A stretch of 64,000 nucleotides of DNA from JBCCTX01 sp964652565 (GCA_964652565.1 CAZZEC010000010.1:1-64000), one strand, 5' to 3'. Counted from the first letter of the stretch, positions 1 to 8,762 are shown. Numbers and translations are program-made. The notes: generated from the sequence alone by a model not told the origin.

Positions 1-471
1 TCTCCTGAATTCTATCAATTAAATTTCGGGGTCTATGTAACAGACAAAGATATTATCTCTATTGAGATTGTGACTTTTAAGCACGAATCACCACTTACCA
101 TTCCATATGGGCCGTCATTCAGTGATCCTGACGAATATTACCCAGGATATGTGAGACAATTTGGAATAGGCCCAACTTATCAACGGTTTTTATGGGAAAA
201 ATTCTATTCATCTCTCAATGTAAGTCCTCATTTAAGGAATTACTTCAGCAAAACCAACGAGAAAATTCAGCGTGGATTTGAACTGTTCTGCTCTCTAAGA
301 ACGGGTTATAGATTCACATTCTTTAAAAATCTTCTATTCCTGGAACCATCAGTTGGTTTTAATTTTTATCCCATTCGCACCCATGTACCTGATGCATTTG
401 AAATGGTGGAAGAAAAATGGCCCGAATATTTTTTGTTCGATCCAGGATTTCATTTTGGGATAAATTTTTAG
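1..471 (+). CDS. C-terminal part of an outer-membrane-like protein (partial, 5' end outside window)
   Basis: The frame is open from the first base, so the true start lies outside the window; about 156 residues are visible. An internal GTG at 70 could be mistaken for the start, but the reading frame upstream of it is open and coding-like (SPEFYQLNFGVYV). The sequence alternates aromatic and polar residues and ends in Phe (FHFGINF), as beta-barrel outer-membrane or PorT-like proteins of Bacteroidota often do. No specific family is recognised. The following 250 bases up to cydB hold nothing I can identify. Confidence 0.6.
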   Translation, partial: SPEFYQLNFGVYVTDKDIISIEIVTFKHESPLTIPYGPSFSDPDEYYPGYVRQFGIGPTYQRFLWEKFYSSLNVSPHLRNYFSKTNEKIQRGFELFCSLRTGYRFTFFKNLLFLEPSVGFNFYPIRTHVPDAFEMVEEKWPEYFLFDPGFHFGINF

Positions 472-722
472 TTATCTAATCATGTGAGGAAATAACCTAG
501 TTAATTAGAAAAAATATTATCTACCATGGATAAAGTTCAAATTCAGTTCTTAACAAATGCATTGATTAGTATATAAACCTACAACTGATTTCAGCTATTT
601 TATTTAGATTTCAGTATCTTCACTAAGGAATCATGTATCAAAACAATGACTCGCACGACGGAAAAATACATTAACCTATTCACCGATTTTGGTTTTAACC
701 CGCACTTTGCTAATCTCACATC

Positions 723-1757
723 TCAATAACTCATCTCGTCCAATTCCACTTTTCCCCAGAAAGTTCTGTAAACAAAGAATGTGTATAGTCCTACCAAAGG
801 AATACCAATAGCTGCGAAGGTCAACATAATCCCCAGTGACTTATTGGAGGAGGCTGAATTGTAGACTGTAATCGTATACGCATCATCTATTGTGGAAAGA
901 ATAATGGCTGGGTATAATTCTATAGCGACCAGTATTAATAATAAACTTACTGTAAGAGAGGAAAATACAAATGCCCATCCATATTTTTTCCCAGACACTA
1001 AGCGAGGAATATTGGCAATACATAGAAAAGCCAATAGGGGTATGACAAACAATGCGGGTAACTCCTGGAATCGATCGGTTAAGTGAGGAAGAAATAACAA
1101 GGTATATAATGTAGTAATACCAAAGGATACGATAAAAAAGATGATGGCATTTTTTAGTAGTATTCGTATTTTGGCGAATAATCTCCCTTCTGTTTTCATG
1201 GTGAGGTAAATAGCACCGTGCATCATAAACAATGCCAGCGTACTGATCCCCACCATAAGTGCATAGGGATTGATAAATTCCAGCCAATTTCCCTCGTAAG
1301 AGAAGTTTTCACCTAAGGGAAACCCCTGTAAGATATTTCCCAATACGATACCCAACAGCACTGCCATCATTACACTAGACACGCTGTAACTAACATCAAA
1401 TGTCTTTTTCCACCAGGTCATTTCCTCCTTACTCCTAAATTCAATGGATACAGCTCTAAAAATAAGAAACAGCAAAAACAGCATAAAGGGAATATACATG
1501 GCAGAAAAAACTGTAGCATATACAATCGGAAAACCTGCAAATAATGCCCCCCCAGCAATGACTAACCATACTTCATTCCCATCCCACACAGGTCCAACAG
1601 CATTTAGTGCAATCCTCCGACTCTTCTCTTTCTTGAGGAACAAATGCCAGGCACCTGCACCTAAATCAAAACCATCTAAAATGGCGTAACCGGTAAATAC
1701 TCCTCCCAGTAGTAGAAACCACAACGTGGGATAATCTATTCCAAGAAATTCTGACAT
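723..1757 (-). CDS. cydB: Cytochrome bd ubiquinol oxidase subunit II
   Basis: CydB is the second integral membrane subunit of the bd-type quinol oxidase, which reduces O2 to water with high affinity and without pumping protons. The 344-residue product has the N-terminal CydB signature (YPTLWFLLLGG, ILDGFDLGAG), then GPVWDGNEVWLV, and about eight to nine hydrophobic spans, a normal length for the short CydB type. It lies 36 bases downstream of cydA on the same strand, so the two are surely co-transcribed. bd oxidases are known to resist sulfide better than haem-copper oxidases, which fits the neighbouring persulfide genes. I see no cydX-like small gene and no clear terminator downstream. Confidence 0.95.
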   Translation of the reverse strand: MSEFLGIDYPTLWFLLLGGVFTGYAILDGFDLGAGAWHLFLKKEKSRRIALNAVGPVWDGNEVWLVIAGGALFAGFPIVYATVFSAMYIPFMLFLLFLIFRAVSIEFRSKEEMTWWKKTFDVSYSVSSVMMAVLLGIVLGNILQGFPLGENFSYEGNWLEFINPYALMVGISTLALFMMHGAIYLTMKTEGRLFAKIRILLKNAIIFFIVSFGITTLYTLLFLPHLTDRFQELPALFVIPLLAFLCIANIPRLVSGKKYGWAFVFSSLTVSLLLILVAIELYPAIILSTIDDAYTITVYNSASSNKSLGIMLTFAAIGIPLVGLYTFFVYRTFWGKVELDEMSY

Positions 1758-1793
1758 ATATTCTATTCTGCTATATATTAACTAAAGAAAACG

Positions 1794-3164
1794 TTAGAGT
1801 TGCTTTGCCATCTCGCGCTGCGTAGGCCGCTGGTCAATCATGGTCCCATCTTTGGGACCGTGTTTGATCTTTTTATCCAATAAATAGATAAATAGTGCAA
1901 ATAATAGCGCATAGATCAATGTAAACATAATCAGGGAAAATAATACCTGATTGGCTGTAACGGCTTCGGAAAGGGCATCAGATGTTCTCAGCAACCCATA
2001 TACCACCCAGGGTTGTCTACCCATTTCTGCAGAAAACCAACCAAATTGGTTGGCCAACTGCGGAAGAATAACTGCCAAAACGAACAATTTCATCAGCCAT
2101 TTTTGTTCAAATAGCTTCCCTCTAAGCCAAAAAATCCCGCCTAAGAGACTCAGGCCAATTAACATCATGCCAATGGCTACCATCAGATGATAAAACTGAA
2201 AGATCGCATTGATTGCTGTGGGACGTTCGTCCTGGGGAAATGCGTTGAGGCCTGTAACAGGAGTTTCCGTGTCTTGGTGTAATAAAAAAGTTAAGCCTGC
2301 GGGAACTTTAATCCCCCTTACTGTCTGGGTCTTTTTATCTACCCAACCCAATATATATAAATCTGCTACCGATGTACTATCAAAATGCCCTTCAAAAGCT
2401 GCAAGTTTTGCAGGCTGATTCTCAGATACTCCCTCTGCTGATGCATGTCCAGCTACTAATTGCCCTAAAGAACTAATTATCGCTACACTGAGTGCTATTT
2501 TAAAGGCCTTCCTGGATAGTTCTATATGTCTGCCCTTGATGATATAATAGGCATGAACGCTTAATACCAAAAATGCGCCCGCAAGGAATGCCCCTATCCA
2601 TACATGGGTCAATCTTTCTACACTAGAGGGATTAAATACCATGGCCCAGAAATCTGTAATTTCAGCTCTGGCATTCATCCCATCTCCTACAATGTGATAT
2701 CCTGCTGGTGTCTGCTGCCAGCTATTGGCAACGACAATCCAAATTGCAGAGAACATAGACCCCAGAAAAACGCCGATGGTAGAGATAAAATGCACACGAG
2801 GGCTCACTCGGTTCCATCCAAATAGCAACACGCCTAAAAAACCACTTTCCAATGCGAAAGCAAATATACCTTCTGCTGCTAGTGCACTTCCAAACACATC
2901 TCCCACAAACCTGGAATATGTCGCCCAGTTCGTTCCAAATTCGAATTCCATGACTATCCCCGTAGCTACCCCAATTCCGAAAGTTAACGCAAAAATTTTC
3001 GTCCAGAACTTCGCCAACTGCTCATACGCTTGATTTCTCGTTCTTAAAAACATCCCCTCCATAATCACCATAATTAATCCCAGCCCTATGCTTAATGGAG
3101 GATATATATAGTGGAAGGACACTGTAAAAGCAAACTGTATCCTCGATAATAACTCTACATCCAT
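1794..3164 (-). CDS. cydA: Cytochrome bd ubiquinol oxidase subunit I
   Basis: CydA carries the three haems and the quinol site of cytochrome bd oxidase. Visible landmarks, matched to the E. coli protein: His18 (haem b595 ligand), Glu98 and Glu106 on one helix (E99/E107), His187 and Met381 (haem b558 ligands), the GRQPW motif at 382-386, and Lys253/Glu258 of the quinol loop in the ENQPAKLAAFE segment. At 456 residues it belongs to the short Q-loop class. The start is only 11 bases from the stop of the upstream AraC-type regulator, and cydB follows, so the order regulator-cydA-cydB looks like one operon. Confidence 0.96.
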   Translation of the reverse strand: MDVELLSRIQFAFTVSFHYIYPPLSIGLGLIMVIMEGMFLRTRNQAYEQLAKFWTKIFALTFGIGVATGIVMEFEFGTNWATYSRFVGDVFGSALAAEGIFAFALESGFLGVLLFGWNRVSPRVHFISTIGVFLGSMFSAIWIVVANSWQQTPAGYHIVGDGMNARAEITDFWAMVFNPSSVERLTHVWIGAFLAGAFLVLSVHAYYIIKGRHIELSRKAFKIALSVAIISSLGQLVAGHASAEGVSENQPAKLAAFEGHFDSTSVADLYILGWVDKKTQTVRGIKVPAGLTFLLHQDTETPVTGLNAFPQDERPTAINAIFQFYHLMVAIGMMLIGLSLLGGIFWLRGKLFEQKWLMKLFVLAVILPQLANQFGWFSAEMGRQPWVVYGLLRTSDALSEAVTANQVLFSLIMFTLIYALLFALFIYLLDKKIKHGPKDGTMIDQRPTQREMAKQL

Positions 3165-3175
3165 GTTCTATGTGG

Positions 3176-4063
3176 TTAATTGGATTGTAAATACGTCCTA
3201 CGAAACTTATCAGGGCTTATCCCTTCATATTTCTTAAAAAAACGACAAAAATATGAATTGTCATCAAAATGAAGCGCATGACTGATCTCACTAACCGTTC
3301 GATCATCGTGCATTAGCATTCTTCGTGCTTCAAGCATGATACGCCTTCGAATATGTTCTCCTGCTGATTTACCTGTGATTCGTTTGCAGATGGAATTGAG
3401 GTAATTGGGCGTGATTTTCAACATTTCGGCATATTCCTTGACCAAGTGTTTTCTTTCAAAATGACGATCGATCATTTGTTCAAACTCCTTTACCAGCCTA
3501 CGTGCATGTAAATCCGTTTTACTAGGTGTATGATGTGTTTCATACCTTCGCTTGCACTCAACCAGAATAATATTCAAATACGATCTCAATACTTTCAAGG
3601 AATCATTCTCATGTATATTGTATTCTTCATAGGTTAGTTCGAACAGCTGAACCATTCGTAGAAATTCATCGCTATCCGTAAAATGGAGGTAAGGATCTCC
3701 ATAACTATTGTTAAAAAAGGGAAATTCAAATAAATTATTGGTGTTGTATCTCAATGTAAAAAATTCATCCGTAAAAAATATGAGATATCCTTCTAACCCG
3801 TGGTCCTCTTCCCATTCATGGACCATACCAGGATACATTAAAAAGATACTCTGGGGTTGAATCGAATAGGAATGAAAATCTATGCGTTGGCTACCTGTAC
3901 CTTCCAACACGAGAAAAATCATATAATAATTATGCCTGTGAGTTTGACTCAACGTAGCACTCTCTCGCTTGAAGTCTGTATACTTGCACATATCAAAATT
4001 ATGTCCCCCTCTTGCAAAGGCATTACATCTGAGTTCCTCTATGTTGATCAATTTGGGATGCAC
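3176..4063 (-). CDS. AraC-family transcriptional regulator, probable regulator of cydAB
   Basis: A 295-residue protein with an N-terminal cupin-like sensor region (TGSQRIDFHSYSIQPQ, then a MYPGMVHEW segment) and a C-terminal pair of helix-turn-helix motifs typical of AraC/XylS (YAEMLKITPNYLNSICKRI, then AGEHIRRRIMLEARRML and YFCRFFKKYEGISPDKFR). It sits directly upstream of cydA with an 11-base gap on the same strand, so it probably controls, or is controlled with, the cytochrome bd operon. The inducer cannot be told from the sequence. The 190 bases upstream contain the terminator of the preceding gene and no clear palindrome. Confidence 0.85.
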   Translation of the reverse strand: MHPKLINIEELRCNAFARGGHNFDMCKYTDFKRESATLSQTHRHNYYMIFLVLEGTGSQRIDFHSYSIQPQSIFLMYPGMVHEWEEDHGLEGYLIFFTDEFFTLRYNTNNLFEFPFFNNSYGDPYLHFTDSDEFLRMVQLFELTYEEYNIHENDSLKVLRSYLNIILVECKRRYETHHTPSKTDLHARRLVKEFEQMIDRHFERKHLVKEYAEMLKITPNYLNSICKRITGKSAGEHIRRRIMLEARRMLMHDDRTVSEISHALHFDDNSYFCRFFKKYEGISPDKFRRTYLQSN

Positions 4064-4162
4064 AAGTTTAACTTTTCATTAATCTAACGAATAGATCGCA
4101 ACTAAGATTAGAATTTTTTCATCGGTATATGTCACTAATTACTTATAGCAGGAATTCCATAA

Positions 4163-4191
4163 AAAAGGCCAGTGTTAAATACTGACCTTTT
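4163..4191 (-). terminator. Rho-independent terminator after the persulfide dioxygenase gene
   Basis: Read on the minus strand, AAAAGGTCAGT pairs with ACTGGCCTTTT (one G-U pair) around a 7-base loop and is followed by more T residues. It lies 64 bases beyond the stop of the MBL-rhodanese gene and separates it from the AraC-cydAB operon. Confidence 0.75.
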
Positions 4192-4254
4192 ATCGAAACG
4201 CGATCTCCCATTAGTGTAATCAACCTATACCATCATAACCAAGCATGATATGAA

Positions 4255-5703
4255 TTATACAACCGCTTCCGTTGCCTTGTCAATCTCTTCCTGGTCCATC
4301 TTTGTCGGACAAACGTATTCTGTCTTAGGAATGGAAGAGGTTTCTATCGCTCTCCATCCTTTTTGTATATCAACCAAATTGCGAAAACCTCTCGATTGCA
4401 AGATAGAAGCGGTGATCATCGACCTATATCCTCCTAAACAATGCATATAATAAGTTTCTTCCCTGTTCAGACGATTCATATTCTTGTTAATGTAATCAAG
4501 GGGGAAATTAACTGCTCCTATTACGTGATGGGATAAATATTCTGTGGGTTTGCGTACGTCTAACACGGTTACTTCTTCCTGTTGCATTCTTTCTGCAAGT
4601 TCCTCAGCACTAATAGATTCAATAGAGTCTATCTCTTTGTTAGCACGTTTCCAGGCTTCTATTCCACCTTTGAGAAAACCCAGGGTATTATCATATCCTA
4701 CTCTCGACAATCTAGTTACAACTTCCTCTTCTCTTCCTTCTTCCGCCAGGAATACAATGGGTTGCTTTAGATCTGTGATCAGTGCACCCACCCAAGGAGC
4801 AAAACTTCCATCCAGCCCGATAAAAATGCTATTGGGAATATGCCCCTTTGCAAATGACAGCTCACTTCTCGTATCTAAAACAAGGGCTTCATGCGCTTCT
4901 ACCATCGCTTCAAATTCCGCAGGAGAAAGAGGAACAGCTCCCTTTTCCAATATCTCATCGAAGCGCTCATATCCCATTTTATTCATCATCGCATTTTTTG
5001 GAAAATATTGAGGAGGAGGAGTAAGTCCTTCTGTAACTTCTCGTATGAATTCCTCTTTCGTTATATTTTCTCTCAAGGCATAATTTGTTTTCTTCTGATC
5101 GCCTAAATACCCCCAGGTATCAGTACTCAGATTTTTACCACATGCAGAACCTGCCCCATGTCCAGGATAAACAATGACATCATCAGCCAATGGGAAGATT
5201 TTGCTCCTCAGGCTATCGTACAAAAACCCTGCAAGATCCTCTTTAGTAATCTCACCTTGCTTGATGGCTAAATCTGGCCTTCCCACATCTCCTAAAAACA
5301 GGGTATCTCCTGTGAATATCGCATAATCCTTACCAGTCTCATCTTTTAACAGATAGGTAGTACTTTCCATGGTGTGTCCAGGGGTATGCAATACCTTAAA
5401 TGTGAGCTTACCTACGGTGAGTTCTTCTCCATCTGTTGCCTGATAGATTTCGTACGCAGTAGATGCATTAGGTCCGTAGACAATCGTTGCACCTGTCTTC
5501 TCGGCAAGGTCAATATGACCTGAAACGAAATCAGCATGAAAATGCGTTTCGAAAATGTATTTCAGTTTAGCACCTTCAGCTTCTAACTTTTCCAAGTAGG
5601 GCTTCGTCTCACGCAGTGGATCAATAATTACTGCCTCTCCTTGACTTTCAATATAATATGCTGCTTCTGCTAAACAACCAGTATAAATTTGTTCTACTTT
5701 CAT
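4255..5703 (-). CDS. Persulfide dioxygenase-rhodanese fusion (CstB-like: MBL fold plus two rhodanese domains)
   Basis: The N-terminal part (about 1-245) is an ETHE1/CstB-type metallo-beta-lactamase-fold persulfide dioxygenase: THFHADFVSGH at 53-63 (His54, His56, Asp58, His63), His110 in HTPGH, Asp133 in TGDTLF, GRPDL at 141-145 and His182. Such enzymes use non-haem Fe(II) and O2 to oxidise persulfides to sulfite. Two rhodanese domains follow. The first (about 270-350) has lost its catalytic Cys (active loop LAEEGREEEVV), while the second (about 375-460) keeps it as Cys422 in HCLGGYRS. This matches S. aureus CstB, which makes thiosulfate from persulfides. A GTGA-N6-TCAC operator lies about 50 bases upstream and a terminator follows. 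Confidence 0.93.
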   Translation of the reverse strand: MKVEQIYTGCLAEAAYYIESQGEAVIIDPLRETKPYLEKLEAEGAKLKYIFETHFHADFVSGHIDLAEKTGATIVYGPNASTAYEIYQATDGEELTVGKLTFKVLHTPGHTMESTTYLLKDETGKDYAIFTGDTLFLGDVGRPDLAIKQGEITKEDLAGFLYDSLRSKIFPLADDVIVYPGHGAGSACGKNLSTDTWGYLGDQKKTNYALRENITKEEFIREVTEGLTPPPQYFPKNAMMNKMGYERFDEILEKGAVPLSPAEFEAMVEAHEALVLDTRSELSFAKGHIPNSIFIGLDGSFAPWVGALITDLKQPIVFLAEEGREEEVVTRLSRVGYDNTLGFLKGGIEAWKRANKEIDSIESISAEELAERMQQEEVTVLDVRKPTEYLSHHVIGAVNFPLDYINKNMNRLNREETYYMHCLGGYRSMITASILQSRGFRNLVDIQKGWRAIETSSIPKTEYVCPTKMDQEEIDKATEAVV

Positions 5704-5748
5704 TTTATCTTATTTTAATTGCAATATCACATATTCAATTTGATTTTT

Positions 5749-5764
5749 CAGTGATATTCATCAC
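5749..5764. promoter_or_regulatory. CRP-type operator in front of the persulfide dioxygenase gene
   Basis: The core GTGATATTCATCAC (5751-5764) is GTGA-N6-TCAC, the classical CRP half-site arrangement, extended by CA on one side. It lies 46-61 bases upstream of the start codon. The same core occurs in two other intergenic regions of this cluster, next to a Crp/Fnr gene. Binding is inferred. Confidence 0.7.
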
Positions 5765-5789
5765 AAAAAAAAGACATATCAAGAAATCT

Positions 5790-6623
5790 TTATACTTTAA
5801 TATTTAAAATTGGTTGCCATAAATGGTTAACTAATTCCAAAGAAATATCTTGTCTAAACAAACGCGCTAACCCCTTTCCCTTATGGGTTTCTAATACGAT
5901 GAAATCCATTCCGGTGTCAGCACTGAAATGAGATATGCCTTCTTCCATTGAATAATCGCAATAAACGTGATGTTGAGTGTTAGCCAGACCATTCATTGTC
6001 TCAAATTTACGCATGTTCTCAATCACCGCTCTATGGGGCTCAAAATTCCCGGGAGTATTGATTTTTAGCAAATGTAAGGTTGCTTGAAATACCTTTTGGA
6101 GTGTTTTCACCACAGATAAATCAATCCTTTCTGTCTCATGAAAGTCGCTTATGAATAGAATATCATTGATTTTGTAATCAGAACGATCACACTTAAGACT
6201 CAATACAGGAATGGAAGCCTCTTTTACTACATGAGCAGTATGTGTACTTCGCAGAAACTCGTTAAGGCCTGTAGCGCCTTTGGTTCCCATTACTACTAAA
6301 TCTATATTATTTTTTCTAATATATGATAAAATATCCTCTTCAATCCTTCCTATATGCACTGTTACAACTTTCACATCTGGTTTATCTTGTTTCCACTCCT
6401 CTAGTTCACTAAGCCTCTTAGCTGCTAATTGCTTCAATTCACTAATATCTTCCCCTTCATCTTCTTTTATATTTCCTTCTCGATCAAAAAATACATTACC
6501 TGGTGCAGGAATAATGCTCAACGCGTGAATATCTGCACCTGTACCCGCTGAAATTTGCTTTGCAATATCATAAGCAAAGTCTGCGAGTTCACTTCCGTCG
6601 GTGGGTATGAGTATCTTATTCAT
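5790..6623 (-). CDS. Universal stress protein with two Usp domains
   Basis: A 277-residue tandem UspA protein: domain 1 covers about residues 1-145 (MNKILIPTDGSELA start) and domain 2 about 150-277. Domain 1 carries an ATP-loop-like motif, GTKGATGLNEFLRST, in which the usual final G-S/T is S-T, so nucleotide binding is likely but unproven. Its start codon overlaps the stop of the upstream rhodanese gene by 8 bases, which implies translational coupling. Usp proteins of this kind often accompany redox and respiratory regulons; the exact role here is unknown. Confidence 0.9.
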   Translation of the reverse strand: MNKILIPTDGSELADFAYDIAKQISAGTGADIHALSIIPAPGNVFFDREGNIKEDEGEDISELKQLAAKRLSELEEWKQDKPDVKVVTVHIGRIEEDILSYIRKNNIDLVVMGTKGATGLNEFLRSTHTAHVVKEASIPVLSLKCDRSDYKINDILFISDFHETERIDLSVVKTLQKVFQATLHLLKINTPGNFEPHRAVIENMRKFETMNGLANTQHHVYCDYSMEEGISHFSADTGMDFIVLETHKGKGLARLFRQDISLELVNHLWQPILNIKV

Positions 6624-6945
6624 GACGCTGTTGGTTTGTAATCATATCGGCAACTTGTTTCCAGGATCCCCCGTTGTAGATGTCTATGCCCTTACTCTTG
6701 AGACGTTGAGTGGCAATACCGCTTCTCCTTCCCGATGCACAACATGCAATGATTGGTTTCTCCCAACCACTGATCTCATCTAGACTTTGATCTACGCTAT
6801 TTAAAGGAATATTTATCGCTCCAGGCGCATGGCCGGCTTGAAATTCTTCTTTTGTACGTACATCTAATACTACTGCACCTTGATCCCATATTTCCATTAA
6901 GGATTTTGATGAACCTCCAAATAGCTGTTTAAATAATTCCATCAT
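6616..6945 (-). CDS. Single-domain rhodanese sulfurtransferase
   Basis: A 109-residue stand-alone rhodanese with no visible signal peptide, so presumably cytoplasmic. It has the LDVRTKEEFQAGHAPGAINIP signature of the fold and an intact active loop with Cys69 in CASGRRSG, fitting C-x2-G-x-R-S. It would carry a cysteine persulfide and pass sulfane sulfur between partners. It overlaps the Usp gene by 8 bases and is preceded by two GTGA/TCAC palindromes (6981-6996, 7035-7050). With the CstB-like enzyme and the YeeE/YedE transporter it makes up a sulfane-sulfur handling set. Confidence 0.93.
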   Translation of the reverse strand: MMELFKQLFGGSSKSLMEIWDQGAVVLDVRTKEEFQAGHAPGAINIPLNSVDQSLDEISGWEKPIIACCASGRRSGIATQRLKSKGIDIYNGGSWKQVADMITNQQRHE

Positions 6946-6980
6946 TTGAAAAAATTAGTCTTGATAATTTGTATAATAGT

Positions 6981-6996
6981 CAGTGACATTTCACTG
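6981..6996. promoter_or_regulatory. Palindrome CAGTGA-N4-TCACTG upstream of the rhodanese gene
   Basis: A perfect inverted repeat, 6-base arms with a 4-base centre, 36 bases upstream of the rhodanese start. The half-sites match those of the three CRP-type sites, but the spacer is two bases shorter (GTGA-N4-TCAC), so it may be a weaker or different site. Confidence 0.45.
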
Positions 6997-7034
6997 ATCT
7001 TAAGTGTAAAATTATTCAGACGATCTTACCTTTT

Positions 7035-7050
7035 CAGTGATGTACGTCAC
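7035..7050. promoter_or_regulatory. CRP-type operator between the crp-like gene and the rhodanese gene
   Basis: The core GTGATGTACGTCAC (7037-7050) fits GTGA-N6-TCAC. It lies just after the stop of the Crp/Fnr gene and about 90 bases before the rhodanese start, suggesting a separate promoter for rhodanese-usp. Confidence 0.65.
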
Positions 7051-7060
7051 TTAGTTTCAC

Positions 7061-7729
7061 CTAAGAGGCAGATAATAGTTCAATTTTATTTCTTCCAAGG
7101 CGAATTCGCTCCATATTTTCCAGTTGCTTAAGCAGTCTGGAAATAGCTTCTCTCGATGCATTTAAATCATTGGCGATTTCGGAATGGGTGGTATGAATAA
7201 CCTGGCTTTGAGTGGATGAAGCTCGTTGCAGGAGATACTCCCAGAGGCGTTCATCCATCTTTTTGAATGCGATGCTATCTATGGTATTCATAAATTCCAA
7301 CATGCGGTTGTCATATGATAGCATGACAAAGTTTTTCCAACTACGGTAGACAAGCATCCATTCATCCACATACTGTAAGGGAATCGAAATCAGGGTAGAA
7401 TCTTCTTCCGCAATGGCCCTAATCTGACTTTGTTTGCTCATCATACAACATGAAAATGACATGGAGCAAGTTTCCCCTTCATTGAGGTAATACAGCAGTA
7501 GCTCTTTGCCGTCCTCTCCTTCTCGCATAACCTTAATGCTACCTTTTATGACCAAAGGTAGCATCGATATATATTGTCCGTAATCCATCAGGGTTTCACC
7601 AGCCGAAATATGTACTACATGTGCTACCTCAGCTATAGAACGCTGTAATTCCGGTTCGGAAAGCTGTGGAAAATACTGTTGAACCAGTGCCAACAGTGAA
7701 TCTTTATCAATATGAGAATCTACTTTCAT
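7061..7729 (-). CDS. Crp/Fnr-family transcriptional regulator of the sulfur cluster
   Basis: A 222-residue regulator with an N-terminal cyclic-nucleotide-type beta-roll (about 25-130), a long dimerisation helix and a C-terminal winged HTH (about 160-215). The recognition helix SREAISRLLKQLE places Arg193, Glu194 and Arg198 where CRP has R180, E181 and R185, the residues that read GTGA; FNR-type proteins differ there. This agrees with the GTGA-N6-TCAC sites around it. No FNR-type N-terminal 4Fe-4S cysteine set is present. Cys88, Cys94 and Cys95 cluster in the sensor domain (GETCSMSFSCC) and could be a thiol switch, which is inference. It follows the YeeE/YedE genes with a 6-base gap. Confidence 0.9.
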   Translation of the reverse strand: MKVDSHIDKDSLLALVQQYFPQLSEPELQRSIAEVAHVVHISAGETLMDYGQYISMLPLVIKGSIKVMREGEDGKELLLYYLNEGETCSMSFSCCMMSKQSQIRAIAEEDSTLISIPLQYVDEWMLVYRSWKNFVMLSYDNRMLEFMNTIDSIAFKKMDERLWEYLLQRASSTQSQVIHTTHSEIANDLNASREAISRLLKQLENMERIRLGRNKIELLSAS

Positions 7730-7735
7730 CAGTCT

Positions 7736-8149
7736 CTAGTGAGGAAGCCGTTTCATTACTACCCCATAAGTAAATGTTCCAAGCAATGCACCTAACATTA
7801 CCAAGGCAATGATTCCATATCCATTCCCTAACAAAACATACATTGGACCTGGACAAGAACCCACCAATGCCCACCCCAATCCAAAGATAGACCCAGCCAG
7901 TATATGGCGCTTAGGTCTTAATTTCATAGGAGTATAATCTACAAAAGTACCTCTCAAAGTTTTCATGTTAGATCTTTTCATCATATACACCAACCCTGCA
8001 CTGACTATGACTGCGACAGAGATAATGCCATACATATGAAAGCTTTCGAACCTAAACATTTCCAAAATCCGAAACCATGAAATTGCTTCAGACTTTGTCA
8101 TAATAATTCCGAATAAGATCCCAACGAATAAAAATGGTATATTTTTCAT
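7736..8149 (-). CDS. YeeE/YedE-family sulfur-compound transporter, small half
   Basis: A 137-residue membrane protein with four probable helices. The FGLGWALVGSCPGPMYVLLGNG segment contains the conserved Cys of the YeeE/YedE (DUF6691) family; in the thiosulfate importer TsuA, cysteines in equivalent positions line the path. It pairs with the next gene upstream (13-base gap), the usual two-gene form in Bacteroidota. Substrate (thiosulfate or sulfane sulfur) and direction are inferred from family and context. Confidence 0.85.
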   Translation of the reverse strand: MKNIPFLFVGILFGIIMTKSEAISWFRILEMFRFESFHMYGIISVAVIVSAGLVYMMKRSNMKTLRGTFVDYTPMKLRPKRHILAGSIFGLGWALVGSCPGPMYVLLGNGYGIIALVMLGALLGTFTYGVVMKRLPH

Positions 8150-8162
8150 AATGAAATGCTTA

Positions 8163-8762
8163 TTAGATTGTAATTAAAAACGGGAGAATAAAATGGGCCA
8201 TAATTAAACCGCCGATAAAAAAACCTATGACTGTTAATAGGGAAGGTAATTGTAAATGTGCCAGGCCAGTAATAGCATGTCCCGAGGTACATCCATCCCC
8301 ATACCTAGCTCCAAATCCTACCAAAAACCCTCCAGCAAGTGCCATGAGTATACCTTTTATACTCGCAAAATTAAATATACTGGTAGGGACCATTCCCTGA
8401 CCTGTAGTATCAGCTTCCGGATAATTTACCCCTAAGCTTTCTAAGTATGATACAGTATCAGTAGATATAGCCACTGGTTCTGGACTACTGAAAAATTGGG
8501 AAGTGAGTACTCCTCCAATTACTGCCCCTAACACAAAGGTTAGACGCCAATGTTCATTTTTCAAGTCGATATTGAAAAATGGATACTTTCTGCCAGCACC
8601 TGCTAATGTACAAATAGTTCTAAAAGATGAGGAGACACCAAAACTTCGACCCATCCATGTAAGTAGGAACAAAATCAAGGCAATCATTACTCCAGAAAAT
8701 GACCAATGCCAGGGTTGATTAATGAGTCCTACCCATTCATATGTCCTAGATGAAAGTTCCAT
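8163..8762 (-). CDS. YeeE/YedE-family sulfur-compound transporter, large half
   Basis: A 199-residue membrane protein with about five helices. It carries the family signature GFGARYGDGCTSGHAITGLA with the conserved Cys, followed by a final hydrophobic hairpin. A soluble loop of about 45 residues (FFSSPEPVAISTDTVSYLES) lies between helices. It is the first gene of a likely operon YedE-YedE-crp and is preceded by a perfect 18-base palindrome 81 bases upstream of the start. Role: transport of thiosulfate or a related sulfur species, by family and context. Confidence 0.87.
   Translation of the reverse strand: MELSSRTYEWVGLINQPWHWSFSGVMIALILFLLTWMGRSFGVSSSFRTICTLAGAGRKYPFFNIDLKNEHWRLTFVLGAVIGGVLTSQFFSSPEPVAISTDTVSYLESLGVNYPEADTTGQGMVPTSIFNFASIKGILMALAGGFLVGFGARYGDGCTSGHAITGLAHLQLPSLLTVIGFFIGGLIMAHFILPFLITI

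Noticed and set aside
883..1287. A 134-codon frame on the same strand inside cydB
   Set aside because: It is an alternative frame of a clear cydB gene and has no family features.
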